A stretch of 64,000 bases of DNA. Origin: Flaccisagitta enflata (taxonomy: Eukaryota > Chaetognatha > Sagittoidea > Aphragmophora). The notes under the pieces were generated by a model. It searched no databases, was not told where the DNA came from, and saw only the letters and a program-made list of their open reading frames with translations. The DNA is taken from assembly GCA_965153355.1 (NCBI GenBank), contig OZ231127.1, positions 97,340,001 through 97,404,000 of the forward strand, given 5' to 3'. Positions 47,870 through 58,944 of this stretch are shown piece by piece; the first letter of the stretch is position 1; the number at the start of each line of letters is the position of its first letter. The translations under genes were made by a program, and so were the position numbers.

Positions 47870-48073
47870 GTGTCTTTGAGAGAATGCTCCAAGCTGTCGG
47901 GAGCAAGAAGAGCGCTTTGTGTCGAGACGAAATATATGACAAATTCTTGCTTCGCGGGCGCCGTTCGAAGATTGCAAGCTGGGGACAAAATCAAAATCGA
48001 GCGCAACCTACAGACCAACAGAAAAGTTCTCGTCGGCCCAACAAATACGTTCTTCGGTCTTACCAAGTTTTGA
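47870..48073 (+). CDS. TNF-superfamily-like ligand, terminal exon and stop
   Basis: 67 codons from VSLRECSKLSG to the stop at 48071-48073. CFAGAVRRLQAGDKIKI followed by NTFFGLTKF and stop matches the end of TNF homology domains: the (S/C)FAG(A/V)V.xL.xGD.I strand pair and a terminal FFG(L/A)xK(L/F) that closes the sandwich. ALC supplies the partner Cys for the SC of the previous exon. Phase 0 at the acceptor fits the preceding exon. The stop is 10 bp before the edge of the big inverted duplication, so the 3' UTR and poly(A) site must lie in duplicated DNA or have been replaced by it. Family recognition is firm; orthology is not determined. Confidence 0.8.
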   Translation: MSLRECSKLSGARRALCVETKYMTNSCFAGAVRRLQAGDKIKIERNLQTNRKVLVGPTNTFFGLTKF

Positions 48074-48120
48074 ATTTGAATGATCATTGAATTGACAGAT
48101 TGAGTCAATCCTTGCTGATA

Positions 48121-48245
48121 TTTAGTCGCAAACACGCTAAGCCACTTTTCAGTCCGTCGGTCGGTCGGTCCGTCTGTCTGTCTAATGTGTTTTTCGAGGT
48201 TTTCCACCCCTGCTCACCAGTCCGCAACTAATGCTGCTGCAGCAT
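48121..48245 (-). mobile_element. Hairpin-ended element in the left arm
   Basis: TTTAGTCGCAAACACGCTAA (tail), CAGTCCGTCGGTCGGTCGGT tract, CCACCCCTGCTCACCAGTCC and GCAACTAATGC (head with 5' motif GTTGCGGAC). The mirror copy is at 60660-60785. The 5' and 3' motifs no longer match each other. Confidence 0.7.
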
Positions 48246-48249
48246 GCTG

Positions 48250-48960
48250 TGCAGGGATTGCAAAATTTTTTAGCTTTCTACAAGTGACACTTTCTTTTTC
48301 AATTATTATCTATTTCAAGATATCTTGAAAATATCAAAAATTATATTTATTGTATAAATGTATAGTGTTATATGTGTATAGTTTTTAGTGTATCTATTGT
48401 GAGTTGGTCTGTATTTTTGAGTGTGTATGGGGTTGGTGAATTTGTAAATATATCTATTTCAAGATATCTTGAAAGAACCCATTTAGGAGTGCTAATGAAC
48501 ATTTTTGTAATTGATCGTCGTTAGTCAGTAAATCTTGATCAGTAATCATCGTTAATCGTTAATCTTTAGCTAATTTTACAGTAATGAAAGCTGACATACA
48601 ACAATTGACAGTACCAATAATGAAAAAAAGTCCTTTCATTGTTGAGTTTTAAAAGGCTGGATACACAGCTGCTCAAGTCCGGTGCAGATTTTCAGGGGTT
48701 GCGATGCAAAAACAGCTCTAACAAAAAAAGGCATTGTTTTAGACTGATGGATAAACAGATCAATAGACCAGCCCTGTACTGACAGACAGCATGTGAAAGA
48801 GTCACAAAGAGAAGCAACAATGCAATATAATCGCAGTTTTTAAATGCAAATTGCATACATTATTGTTGTTGTTACTTAATTGTATGATATTTGATGATTT
48901 TCCTTCCTAAGCCGGCAAAAATCCTTTTAACGGCAAATAAGCCGTGTTTGTCTGTCAGTC
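48250..48960. other. Outer left arm, no gene recognised
   Basis: AT-rich, nearly identical to the right arm. It contains TTTCAAGATATCTTGAAA palindromic words (48315 and 48460) repeated within the arm. Confidence 0.6.
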
Positions 48961-48974
48961 CTGTGTCCAAAGAA

Positions 48975-48981
48975 AGAATGA

Positions 48982-49041
<60 letters not shown>

Positions 49042-49068
49042 GAGAAAGAAAGAAAGAAAGAAAGAAGA
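48975..49068 (+). repeat. (GAAA)n microsatellite in the left arm
   Basis: AAAGAAAGAAAG array of about 90 bp. The right-arm counterpart (59876-59935) is shorter, with TTC blocks. Confidence 0.95.
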
Positions 49069-49071
49069 AAA

Positions 49072-49215
49072 ACAAGGCCAACACCTTAGAGTCGCGTGCG
49101 GTTGTTAAGACCATAAGACCAAAAGACCAAAAGCTCACTTAAAAATGACTTAAAAATGACGAAACGGTGAAAAAGCTAAGTTGGATCGACAGACGGGAAT
49201 TGACGGACGGACCGA
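49072..49215 (+). mobile_element. Hairpin-ended element, type A, with two AATGACTTAA units
   Basis: AACAAGGCCAACACCTTAGA, GTCGCGTGCGGTTGTTAAGA, AAAAATGACTTAAAAATGAC, GATCGACAGACGGG and GACGGACGGACCGATAATGG. A second partial type A head follows (TCTTAGTCGTGCGGGGTGGC). Confidence 0.65.
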
Positions 49216-49224
49216 TAATGGCCA

Positions 49225-49895
49225 TCTTAGTCGTGCGGGGTGGCAGGAGCAGTGCTGAGTAGCTGGTCACTAGGGCATCTGCAGGAGCCGCTTTTGCTCA
49301 AAAGCTCAATAATTTTCTAAAGTAATTAGTCATGCAGTGCTTAGATGGCCAGCGGTACCTGTTCACTACCACAACAAGATCCAGAGAAAACACACAATAG
49401 AAATGAACATTGTTTCCTTGCATAGTATCTGATTTATTTGCTTGAACAAATAAAAATATATCTAAATGCTGTTTCATTAAAATTGATGGTTTGTACCTTT
49501 TTTCAATGTAGACTTACTAGTATTTGAAATCTTTTGACAGCATTTGAATTTTTGATACTTGTTCATTTCCATAGAGCACTATACAATTTTATCCAAAATG
49601 TGCATTTAGCCACTGCTAGCATTTTGCAACGTGGCTAAACTGAAATGTATTTATGTGTAAAAGTATATGTTGCGACCTATCAAACAGAAATGAATTACCA
49701 TAGCTTAATTATTATGTAAAGGTAGTTTTGAAATACCTAGTTGAATTCCACAGGAAAAGAAAAGGCTTAAAACCACCAATTTTCATGGAAATCTCTAAAA
49801 GCGCTCTTGACAAGATTTATCTTCATTAGTTCCAGTGAATAGAGCTTAGATTCTATACAAAACAATGAAAAAACCTATAGTAACGTTACATTTCA
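49225..49895. other. Diverged part of the left arm; one conserved hairpin
   Basis: No gene seen. A hairpin with arms TTTAGCCAC/GTGGCTAAA at about 49605-49640 corresponds to the longer hairpin at 59260-59299 in the right arm. Confidence 0.5.
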
Positions 49896-49899
49896 CCTG

Positions 49900-50525
49900 A
49901 TCTTGCTGCGAGAGGGCTGTGAGGCTCAAGGATAGATGTTGGGGTAAAGTGAGGAACAGCTGCCCTGGGCAAGCTGATGACTCTATGCTCTGTAAATTTT
50001 TGGAGGATCTAGGCCAGAGGCGAGCACTATAATGGACGGAGCCACGGTGGTTGGGATTTGAGCTCAAGGGCTGGGATTTGAGCCTTGAGGGGATTGAGCC
50101 GAGGTTGGGATTGTTCAAGGCTGGGACTGAGCCGAGGTTATGATATGAGCCCTGGGATTTAGCCAGAGGCTGGGATTTGGTTTCCCGGTATTGGGAGGCT
50201 GAGCCTTGAGGTTGGGATTGAGCCCAGGCGATTCGAGCCCCGAGGCTGGGATTTGAGACTCAAGGCTGGGATTTAAGCATCCAGGTTGGGATTTGAGCCT
50301 CAAGGTTGGGATTTAAGCCTCAAGGTTGGGATTTGAGCCCGAGGCAGATTTGAGCCTCTGCGCTGACTTGAGCTCGCCAGGATTTGGGGTCTTTGAATAG
50401 AATTTAGGCCTCCTAGACTGATCAGAGCCTCTAGACCACTAAGAGTTTAAGTGGGGTGGATTACGGAGAAGAGCAAATTTCTTCTGTGAAAGATATTGGC
50501 CTCTTTGGGGCTGCTGCCCAAAAAA
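49900..50525 (-). mobile_element. Fold-back-class (E) element with a 20-bp array, left arm
   Basis: GGTTGGGATTTGAGCCTCAA-type units (50045-50350). The right end reads AAATTTCTTCTGTGAAAGAT, ATTGGCCTCTTTGGGGCTGC and TGCCCAAAAAA. It corresponds to the right-arm element at 58310-58940 but is much diverged. Confidence 0.7.
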
Positions 50526-50579
50526 CGCTACAACTGGAGTATAAAACGTGAATAGAAATGGACAATAATCTAAGTTTTT

Positions 50580-52317
50580 CACCCGTCATGATGGTGGGCA
50601 AGGTGATCGATTAGGCGTTCTCTGCAATAAGAAGTGTAATCACAAATGCTGCATGGATATCTATTTTTCGCTTCGGCGGAATGCGTAAGTTTGTGCTTGT
50701 AAAGCCCGCTTCTGGTTTAATATGCTTTGGTGCACATTGAACAAACATACTTTTTGACCGTAGAATGATGCCGATCAAAATGGTCGATGCGTGATGAGCG
50801 ACTTGGCGCCTGGAAATCACATTGGTCACACGCGTAGGTCAGCTTCTTTTCACTCAGCTTCTTTTCACCGTGGGCGTTTTGCATGTGTTCTCTCAATGAC
50901 TGTCTGTATGTTGTGCGGAAATCGCAAACGTTGCAGCTCGATTCAGAAGTTGTTGAAGGGTGGACATTTCGCTTGTGTGTCTGTAAACACATTCCATTCT
51001 TAAAAGTCTTATCGCATACCTTGCAAGCGATTGCCTCTTCCTTAGTATGAACTTGGCTGATATGTTGCTGTAGATATACCTCCGATTTGAACTGTTTGTT
51101 ACAAGCTGCGCATACGAATGGTTTTTCCTTTTGATGGACAAGCATATGTCTCTTGAAGTTATGGGAGGCGTTGGTCTCATAAGGACATGTTTCGCACTTG
51201 AATTTCCGTTCTGCAGAATGAACGACTCTTTTGTGGACCTCGAGACATCTTGTAGTTTTAAACATCATGACACATACGTCGCATTGACTGATCTCACATT
51301 AGAGTGCTTGCGGGCTTTGTGCTGATTCAATACGGTTTGTGAAACCGCTCGAAACTCACACAACTCGCATTTGCAATTTTTTATGCCTTGACAACGTTTC
51401 AGATGAGCGCTTAGAGTGGCCCTATTGTAATCCTTGTTGCAGTTGGGGCACGTAGCTGGTTCATGAACCTTTCGGTGGATGGCCACCCTACTGGCATCCT
51501 TGAATGTCTTGTCGCACAAGTCGCACTGAACCAATTTCTGGTCCGAATGTGTTACGGAATGTCGTCGGATCTCATTTTGCGTTGTCGCATGAAATTCGCA
51601 TAGATCGCATGAGAATTTTTTTATTCCTAGACAACGTCTAAGATGTGGAGTAAGATCTGGCGTACTCAATTCCTTTGAGCAATTAGTGCATTTAGTCGTT
51701 ACTCCTAAATGAGTGAAATTTCGATGCCTGGATAAATCTCTAGATGTACCGAATGCTCGGTCACAAAGATCGCATGTGAAGGGTTTATGGTTTAAATGAG
51801 AGGCCTTTTTGTGGTTAGCAATTTCTCTTTTAGTCACGGCGAGAAAATCACACAAGTTGCAGTTAAATTCTTTTATCCCGAGGCATCGTTTTATGTGATT
51901 GTTCATCAACAAACCTGTGGTGTATTGTTGGTTACAATTGTGACAGATGGTTTTGTCACTAATTGTGTGTTTTTTTCGATTGTGACAATCCAAATCCTTG
52001 GTGGTTTTGAATGTTCTAGCACAAATCTCGCACTTAATGATCTCGCACTTAATGGATCTCTGCTTTGAATGCGCGTAAACCACATGGCCTTCGATTTCAG
52101 CTTTTGTTACTGCTCGAAATTCGCACACGGAACACTGATGATGTTTTTCTCCCAGACAGCGTCGGCGATGTGTCTTTAAGTTATTCTTCTTCAATACTTT
52201 TCCGCAAATGTCACAAGGAAGTCTTTCTTTAGTTTCAAGCTTCTGTGGAGGTGAAAATTTCACCTCGAGTGCAGGTTTTACGTCATTTATTGAAAACCCA
52301 GTATCGAGTTGAGCCAT
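50580..52317 (-). pseudogene. Multi-zinc-finger gene, left-arm copy, broken by a frameshift and a stop
   Basis: Start MAQLDTGFSINDVKPALEV, then up to 19 fingers. Fingers 1-11 are in frame (52317 to about 51290). At about 51287 one base is missing, ending that frame at 51265. Fingers 12-18a continue in the -1 frame (51268 to 50717). A TAA at 50717-50719 lies inside finger 18 (CSMCTKAY, stop, then TRSGLYKHKLTH), and finger 19 (CSICDY to HLAHHH) follows before a final TGA at 50580-50582. Fingers 1, 4, 7 and 10 end H-x3-C (for example HLRRC, HIKRC), i.e. C2HC. The others are C2H2. A nuclear DNA- or RNA-binding role is the family expectation. The left copy carries two 15-bp tandem duplications (52029-52058, 50839-50868) absent from the right copy. 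Confidence 0.85.
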
Positions 52318-52319
52318 TT

Positions 52320-52748
52320 TGAATTAGAGTTTAGATATGGTTTTTTTGTCTTCTTCTTATCTTGTTTTGTTTTGTTTTCTTGTTATTTTTTTTCCAGTTT
52401 TGATGGCAACCACAACGATAGATTTAAGACGTCTCGTTCAAAAAGCGTGGTGTAGAATTCTGTCTTAATCCAACTTGGTTGTGTTCTGACACAGAACTTC
52501 TGAGCCTTTTCATCGGAGCAAGTCGATAGATCGAATCAGAGTGACTGCAAAGGCGATCTCGAGTAATCTCAGATTTCTGGTGTCTCATCCGCAATTCTCA
52601 TGTCTAAATCGAATATTTTCACCGTCTATAGTGACCATCGAGATTGATCCAATCGACTAAACGAGTGAGTCAGACGAAAAACAGCCCCTAGGTCCATTCA
52701 CATGTCTAGGGGTCACAACGACTGCTGAAAAACTGCCTACAACGACAA

Positions 52749-52750
<2 letters not shown>
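52320..52750 (-). other. Upstream region of the left zinc-finger copy
   Basis: 430 bp nearly identical to 56114-56548. It probably contains the 5' UTR and promoter, but I see no clear TATA box. It ends at the (CT)n array. Confidence 0.5.

Positions 52751-52752
<2 letters not shown>

Positions 52753-52806
<54 letters not shown>
52753..52806 (+). repeat. (CT)n at the arm identity boundary, left
   Basis: Mirror of (GA)n at 55996-56113. High arm identity stops at this microsatellite. Confidence 0.95.
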
Positions 52807-52807
<1 letters not shown>

Positions 52808-52849
52808 AGCAACCATGAAAAAGATTTCATATGACGATCTCCGCAAACA

Positions 52850-53570
52850 GGAAGATACGTGTGATCTATCAAGAATATTTAAGAAAGGATTTCATTATTT
52901 TTGTAACGAATTCATATCGCTCCTTTTGCGCCGATTGTGCTCCATATTATCACAATAATGTTCACATTCATTCGACTCAACGGTTTAATAGAATAAAAAC
53001 GCAAGTTTTTCATTAAAATATGCATCAGACTTTATTTATGCTGGTTTAGTTAGCTTGTTTTTTTGTTTCTGGTGTTATCACGTGGTTTTAGCTGATGCAG
53101 TATAAATAGCCGCGCAAAAGACGTATTGACAGCATTTTTCGCCGTTGATTCAGTTGGATGGTGTTTTTTTATGACATTTCCAACAGTTATTGCTTAATTT
53201 TTCATCATAGACATTGAGGAATCCTCAAATATAGAAATTATAAAGCAGCATAGCATGGGTAGGGGATTAAAATATGCTATGTAATTACCCATCAGTTTTC
53301 ACTAACATCCTTTTTTTCACGCATTTTTGCCTGACATGCACTACAGTGTACTTCTAAATAAATGTTACAGATGGATTGCGCTCAGCAAGCCCTGAAAGCT
53401 CATTCTGTCACTAATAAACATATTCGCGATTAAAGGCGCAAAATTACCTATAGAAAAACTTGCGTTTTACCCGCGTAGTAGATGGTCACGACAAACAAGA
53501 AACCATAGTTCATACGCAGCAGCAGACATGCTCACTTCTCTCTCTCTCATCTCTCTCTCTCTCTCTCGTT
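52850..53570. repeat. Inner left arm, diverged inverted homology to 55060-55870
   Basis: TGATCTATCAAG, TTGTAACGAATTCATATCGC, AACGCAAGTTTTTCATTAAA, TTCATCATAGACATTGAGGA, GCATGGGTAG and CTATAGAAAAACTTGCGTTT each occur inverted in the same order at 55.06-55.87 kb. Confidence 0.75.
53099..53160 (+). promoter_or_regulatory. Possible core promoter (TATAAATA)
   Basis: GCAGTATAAATAGCCGCGC at 53097-53115 is a good TATA-box match with GC-rich flanks, followed by CAGCATTT 28 bp on and TTCAGTTGG 45 bp on. I see no coding exon directly downstream, and the mirrored position in the right arm lacks the box. Could be chance. Confidence 0.3.
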
Positions 53571-53599
53571 CACTATACGGTTAAACATATGTAAGCAAA

Positions 53600-54020
53600 C
53601 TGTTTTGTTTGAGAAGTTAATATCACATACACAAAAAGCATTCAAAAGAATATTTAATGCTTACATAAATTAAATATGATTCAGTTTACACGGTCAAGAA
53701 CTGAGAGATCAAGAAAACAGAAAGGAAAACACTTGGCTAGTGCTAAGGGTCAGATATTTTATATTATATTGTTGTACTGTTATTAGTTATTGTACATTGT
53801 TATTGTAAATATTATACACATTATTGTTATATACAATAATAAATATATATATATTATACACACACACACACACACACACAATACACAACAAATGGCCCAA
53901 TAAATAAACACAACAATAATACACACACACACACAATAACATACAGGTATAGTCTTCTAGGTATCAACATGTTCTTCCTCAATAAAATATAAATAAACAC
54001 ATTAAAAACAATCTTACCAG
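53600..54020. other. Palindrome centre, left: short CA repeats, no gene
   Basis: (CA)n at 53860-53880 and 53922-53936; otherwise AT-rich. CTATACGGTTAAACATA (53573) still has an inverted partner near 54880. Confidence 0.5.
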
Positions 54021-54024
54021 ATTT

Positions 54025-54077
<53 letters not shown>
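54025..54077 (+). repeat. (CT)n microsatellite
   Basis: About 50 bp of pure CT; a second short block lies at 54152-54179. Confidence 0.95.
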
Positions 54078-54079
<2 letters not shown>

Positions 54080-54080
<1 letters not shown>

Positions 54081-54500
54081 TCTCATTCTATGTGTGTGTT
54101 AGCTTCTTGCCTTTAGCGCCATTCTGTGTCCAGCAGAATTTTGTGCTTGCTTCTCTCTCTCTTTCTCTCTCTCTCTCTCAGAGTTTCCCCTCTCAAATGT
54201 TTGTTTTTCTCAACTCTTTGTTTGGAAACATTAGAATGGACGAGACCGCCCGAGAGAGGCCGCTTAACGAAAGAAAAGAGAAGAAAAAAAAAGTACTGAA
54301 AAAAAAGAACAAGAAGTGGATAAGAAAAAAAAAAGAAGAAATCTCTTTTGCGCACAGAGAAACTGTCAACAAAGAATCTGGTCAAGATTGTTTTTAATGT
54401 GTTTGTTTTACGATTATTTTTCCACTTTTTCTTCTTATTCTAGGAAAGGGAGGAAAAAGGAGCAAAAGAAAATAATTCGTTGACCGCTTTCAGGGTTGTA
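54080..54500. other. Palindrome centre: no gene recognised
   Basis: A Lys/Glu-rich frame at 54240-54397 comes from A/G-rich DNA and has no family motif. Confidence 0.4.
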
Positions 54501-54506
54501 CCTATT

Positions 54507-54661
<155 letters not shown>

Positions 54662-54927
54662 TTTCTCCTTCCTCTGACCGCCTTTAGCAAAGTGTTTTTC
54701 CCCTTTCTGTTTTCTTGATCTCTCCAATTCTTGGCCGTTGTAAACTGAATCATAGCAAGTTTGTGTGGCATTTAGAAGTCTTCTTTAGATGCTTTTTTGT
54801 GTATGTTTGAACAAAACCGGCACACCGCGCAAACTCCAAGAAACTCAAATACTTTGAATTTGCCCATAGTATGTTTTAACCGTTATAGTTCAAAACGACC
54901 ATGTCAAAAGAAGACGGGGAAAAGGAA

Positions 54928-54930
<3 letters not shown>

Positions 54931-55026
<96 letters not shown>

Positions 55027-55033
55027 GAGAGAG
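54931..55033 (+). repeat. (GA)n microsatellite
   Basis: Counterpart of the CT stretches at 53537-53569 in the left arm. Confidence 0.95.
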
Positions 55034-55059
55034 AAAGAAAAAAACATGCATGTCTGTAC

Positions 55060-55870
55060 TGCGTATGGACTATGGTTTTTTGATTTGTCGTTGTTATCTA
55101 CTACAGAATTAAAAAAAAATGCAAGTTTTTCTATAGAGCAGTGAATTTTTGCGCTCTCAATTCACTTGAGATATGATTTATTGCGACCAAATTGAAGCTT
55201 TTTTCAAGGGCTTTCTTTTGAGCGCAATCCCACATCTGTAGCTTTATTTATTTAGAAATTACACTCAAATGAATGTGCATGAGTCAAAATTTAAAAATGC
55301 AGTAAGAGGAAAAAAGGATGTTTTTGAGGGTGAAGATGAGCCTGAGTAATTGCACTGCTATGAGCAATCGGGCATTGTTCTACCCATGCTGTCTGCTTTT
55401 ATAGTTCCTATATTTGAGTTCCTCAATGTCTATGATGAAAAATTAAGCACTGACTTTAATTGAATGTCATAAAACCTTTAAAATCAACATGGATCAAACT
55501 GAAAATCAAAGGCGAAAAATATGTCAAATACATGTCCTTTTTGCACGGCTATTTCTCTGCATCAACTTGATTCTGATGGCCTAAACTCTTTGATATGATG
55601 CACAGAAACTAAAAAAAAAAAACAAGCTAGCTTGCAAAAAGCTGCTCAGAACATAAATAAAGTCCAATTAAATATTTTTAATGAAAAACTTGCGTTTTTT
55701 TTAATTCGGGTAGTAAACCGTTTAGTCGAATGAATAAATGAAAGACATTTATTGTAGATGAAAGAAAGCATAGGGCGCAATCAACCAAATACAAAAGGGC
55801 GATATGGATTCGTTACAAAGTAAAGCAAATCCCTTCCCCCCAAATATTCCTTGATAGATCAAGTGATCTT
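55060..55870. repeat. Inner right arm, diverged inverted homology to 52850-53570
   Basis: Same ordered matches as described for the left inner arm; no gene recognised. Confidence 0.75.
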
Positions 55871-55989
55871 AATTTTTTTGTACATGCTCCCTGTTTAGGC
55901 GAGTCAGTCGCTATGGTACTTTCATAGTTGCTCAGAGAGTCAATAAATAAATAAATATAAAACATGAGAGAAACAAAATGAAAGAGAGT

Positions 55990-56548
<559 letters not shown>

Positions 56549-58257
56549 ATGGCTCAACTCGATACTGGGTTTTCAATAAATGACGTAAAACCTGCACTCG
56601 AGGTGAAATTTTCACCTCCACAGAAGCTTGAAACTAAAGAAAGACTTCCTTGTGACATTTGCGGAAAAGTATTGAAGAAGAATAACTTAAAGACACATCG
56701 CCGACGCTGTCTGGGAGAAAAACATCATCAGTGTTCCGTGTGCGAATTTCGAGCAGTAACAAAAGCTGAAATCGAAGGCCATGTGGTTTACGCGCATTCA
56801 AAGCAGAGATCCATTAAGTGCGAGATTTGTGCTAGAACATTCAAAACCGCCAAGGATTTGGATTGTCACAATCGAAAAAAACACACAATTAGTGACAAAA
56901 CCATCTGTCACAATTGTAACCAACAATACACCACAGGTTTGTTGATGAACAATCACATAAAACGATGCCTCGGGATAAAAGAATTTAACTGCAACTTGTG
57001 TGATTTTCTCGCCGTGACTAAAAGAGAAATTGCTAACCACAAAAAGGCCTCTCATTTAAACCATAAACCCTTCACATGCGATCTTTGTGACCGAGCATTC
57101 GGTACATCTAGAGATTTATCCAGGCATCGAAATTTCACTCATTTAGGAGTAACGACTAAATGCACTAATTGCTCAAAGGAATTGAGTACGCCAGATCTTA
57201 CTCCACATCTTAGACGTTGTCTAGGAATAAAAAAATTCTCATGCGATCTATGCGAATTTCATGCGACAACGCAAAATGAGATCCGACGACATTCCGTAAC
57301 ACATTCGGACCAGAAATTGGTTCAGTGCGACTTGTGCGACAAGACATTCAAGGATGCCAGTAGGGTGGCCATCCACCGAAAGGTTCATGAACCAGCTACG
57401 TGCCCCAACTGCAACAAGGATTACAATAGGGCCACTCTAAGCGCTCATCTGAAACGTTGTCAAGGCATAAAAAATTGCAAATGCGAGTTGTGTGAGTTTC
57501 GAGCGGTTTCACAAACCGTATTGAATCAGCACAAAGCCCGCAAGCACTCTAATGTGAGATCAGTCAATGCGACGTATGTGTCATGATGTTTAAAACTACA
57601 AGATGTCTCGAGGTCCACAAAAGAGTCGTTCATTCTGCAGAACGGAAATTCAAGTGCGAAACATGTCCTTATGAGACCAACGCCTCCCATAACTTCAAGA
57701 GACATATGCTTGTCCATCAAAAGGAAAAACCATTCGTATGCGCAGCTTGTAACAAACAGTTCAAATCGGAGGTATATCTACAGCAACATATCAGCCAAGT
57801 TCATACTAAGGAAGAGGCAATCGCTTGCAAGGTATGCGATAAGACTTTTAAGAATGGAATGTGTTTACAGACACACAAGCGAAATGTCCACCCTTCAACA
57901 ACTTCTGAATCGAGCTGCAACGTTTGCGATTTCCGCACAACATACAGACAGTCATTGAGAGAACACATGCAAAACGCCCACGGTGAAAAGAAGCTGACCT
58001 ACGCGTGTGACCAAAGTGATTTCCAGGCGCCAAGTCGCTCATCACGCATCGACCATTTTGATCGGCATCATTCTACGGTCAAAAAGTATGTTTGTTCAAT
58101 GTGCACCAAAGCATATTAAACCAGAAGCGGGCTTTACAAGCACAAACTTACGCATTCCGCCGAAGCGAAAAATAGATATCCATGCAGCATTTGTGATTAC
58201 ACTTCTTATTGCAGAGAACGCCTAATCGATCACCTTGCCCACCATCATGACGGGTGA
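56549..58257 (+). pseudogene. Multi-zinc-finger gene, right-arm copy, same frameshift and stop
   Basis: Same architecture as the left copy. Fingers 1-11 are in frame 56549-57586, a base is missing at about 57564 (GTCAATGCG for an expected V-Q-C reading), fingers 12-18a continue at 57583-58119, TAA 58117-58119 lies inside finger 18, finger 19 follows and the final TGA is at 58255-58257. It lacks the two 15-bp duplications of the left copy, so it looks closer to the ancestral length. In finger 17 the second zinc-binding Cys is Ser (AGT, 58015-58017) where the left copy has TGT. A single transcript would give a 345-residue protein with 11 fingers; whether the downstream frame is ever translated is unknown. 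A retained function for the 11-finger product cannot be excluded. Confidence 0.85.
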
Positions 58258-58309
58258 AAAACTTAGATTATTGTCCATTTCTATTCACGTTTTATACTCC
58301 AGTTGTAGC

Positions 58310-58940
58310 TTTTTGGGCAGCGGCCCCAAAGGGGCCGATAACCTATGCTTTCACACAGGAGAAATTTTTCCTTCTTCTCCGTCGTCCACCCCCTTCAAAG
58401 CTCATATTCTAGTCTAGAGGCTCAAATCCTAGTCTCGAGGCCTAAATTCTAGCCCCAAGGCCCAAATCCTAGCTTCAAGGCTCAAATTGCAACCTTGAGG
58501 CTCAAATCCCAACCTCGAGGCTCAAATCCCAACCTTGAGGCTGAAATCCCAACCTTTTGGGCAGCAGCCCCAAAGGGGCCGATGACCTATGCTTTCACAC
58601 ATAGGGGAAATTTCTTCTTCTTATTCTTCTCCATCCACCGTCTTTGAAGCCCCCAAATCCTTGCCTTGAGACCCAAATTCTAGCCTTAAGGCCCAAATCC
58701 TAGCTTTGAGGCTCAAATCCCAATCATTGAGTCCTAAACCCCGACCTTCATGGCTCAAATCCCAACCCTTGAGGCTCAAATCCCAACCCTCAAGGCACAA
58801 ATCCTAACCCTTGAGACTCAAATTTCAGCCTTTAGGCCCAAACCCCCCTCTGCTCCTTTCGCCATCACTGAATGCCTACTTTCAAGCCTAGATCCTCAAA
58901 AATTATTGAGCATAGGTCATCTGCCTCTTCGCCGCTGCTG
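58310..58940 (+). mobile_element. Fold-back-class (E) elements with 20-bp arrays, right arm
   Basis: Two terminal blocks (TTTTTGGGCAGCGGCCCCAA with GGGGCCGATAACCTATGC at 58311, and TTTTGGGCAGCAGCCCCAAA with GGGGCCGATGACCTATGC at 58555). Each is followed by TTTCACACAGGAGAAATTT-type text and an array of GGCTCAAATCCCAACCTCGA units. Two elements of the class in tandem. Confidence 0.75.
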
Positions 58941-58944
58941 CCCC

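Noticed and set aside
57551-57570. A 10-nt intron (GTGAGATCAG) explaining the zinc-finger frameshift
   Set aside because: Removing 10 nt shifts to the wrong frame; a single missing base restores the finger, and introns this short are not expected.
57540-57600. Programmed -1 ribosomal frameshift in the zinc-finger gene
   Set aside because: No X-XXY-YYZ slippery heptamer or obvious downstream pseudoknot near the shift, and a second lesion (TAA) follows.
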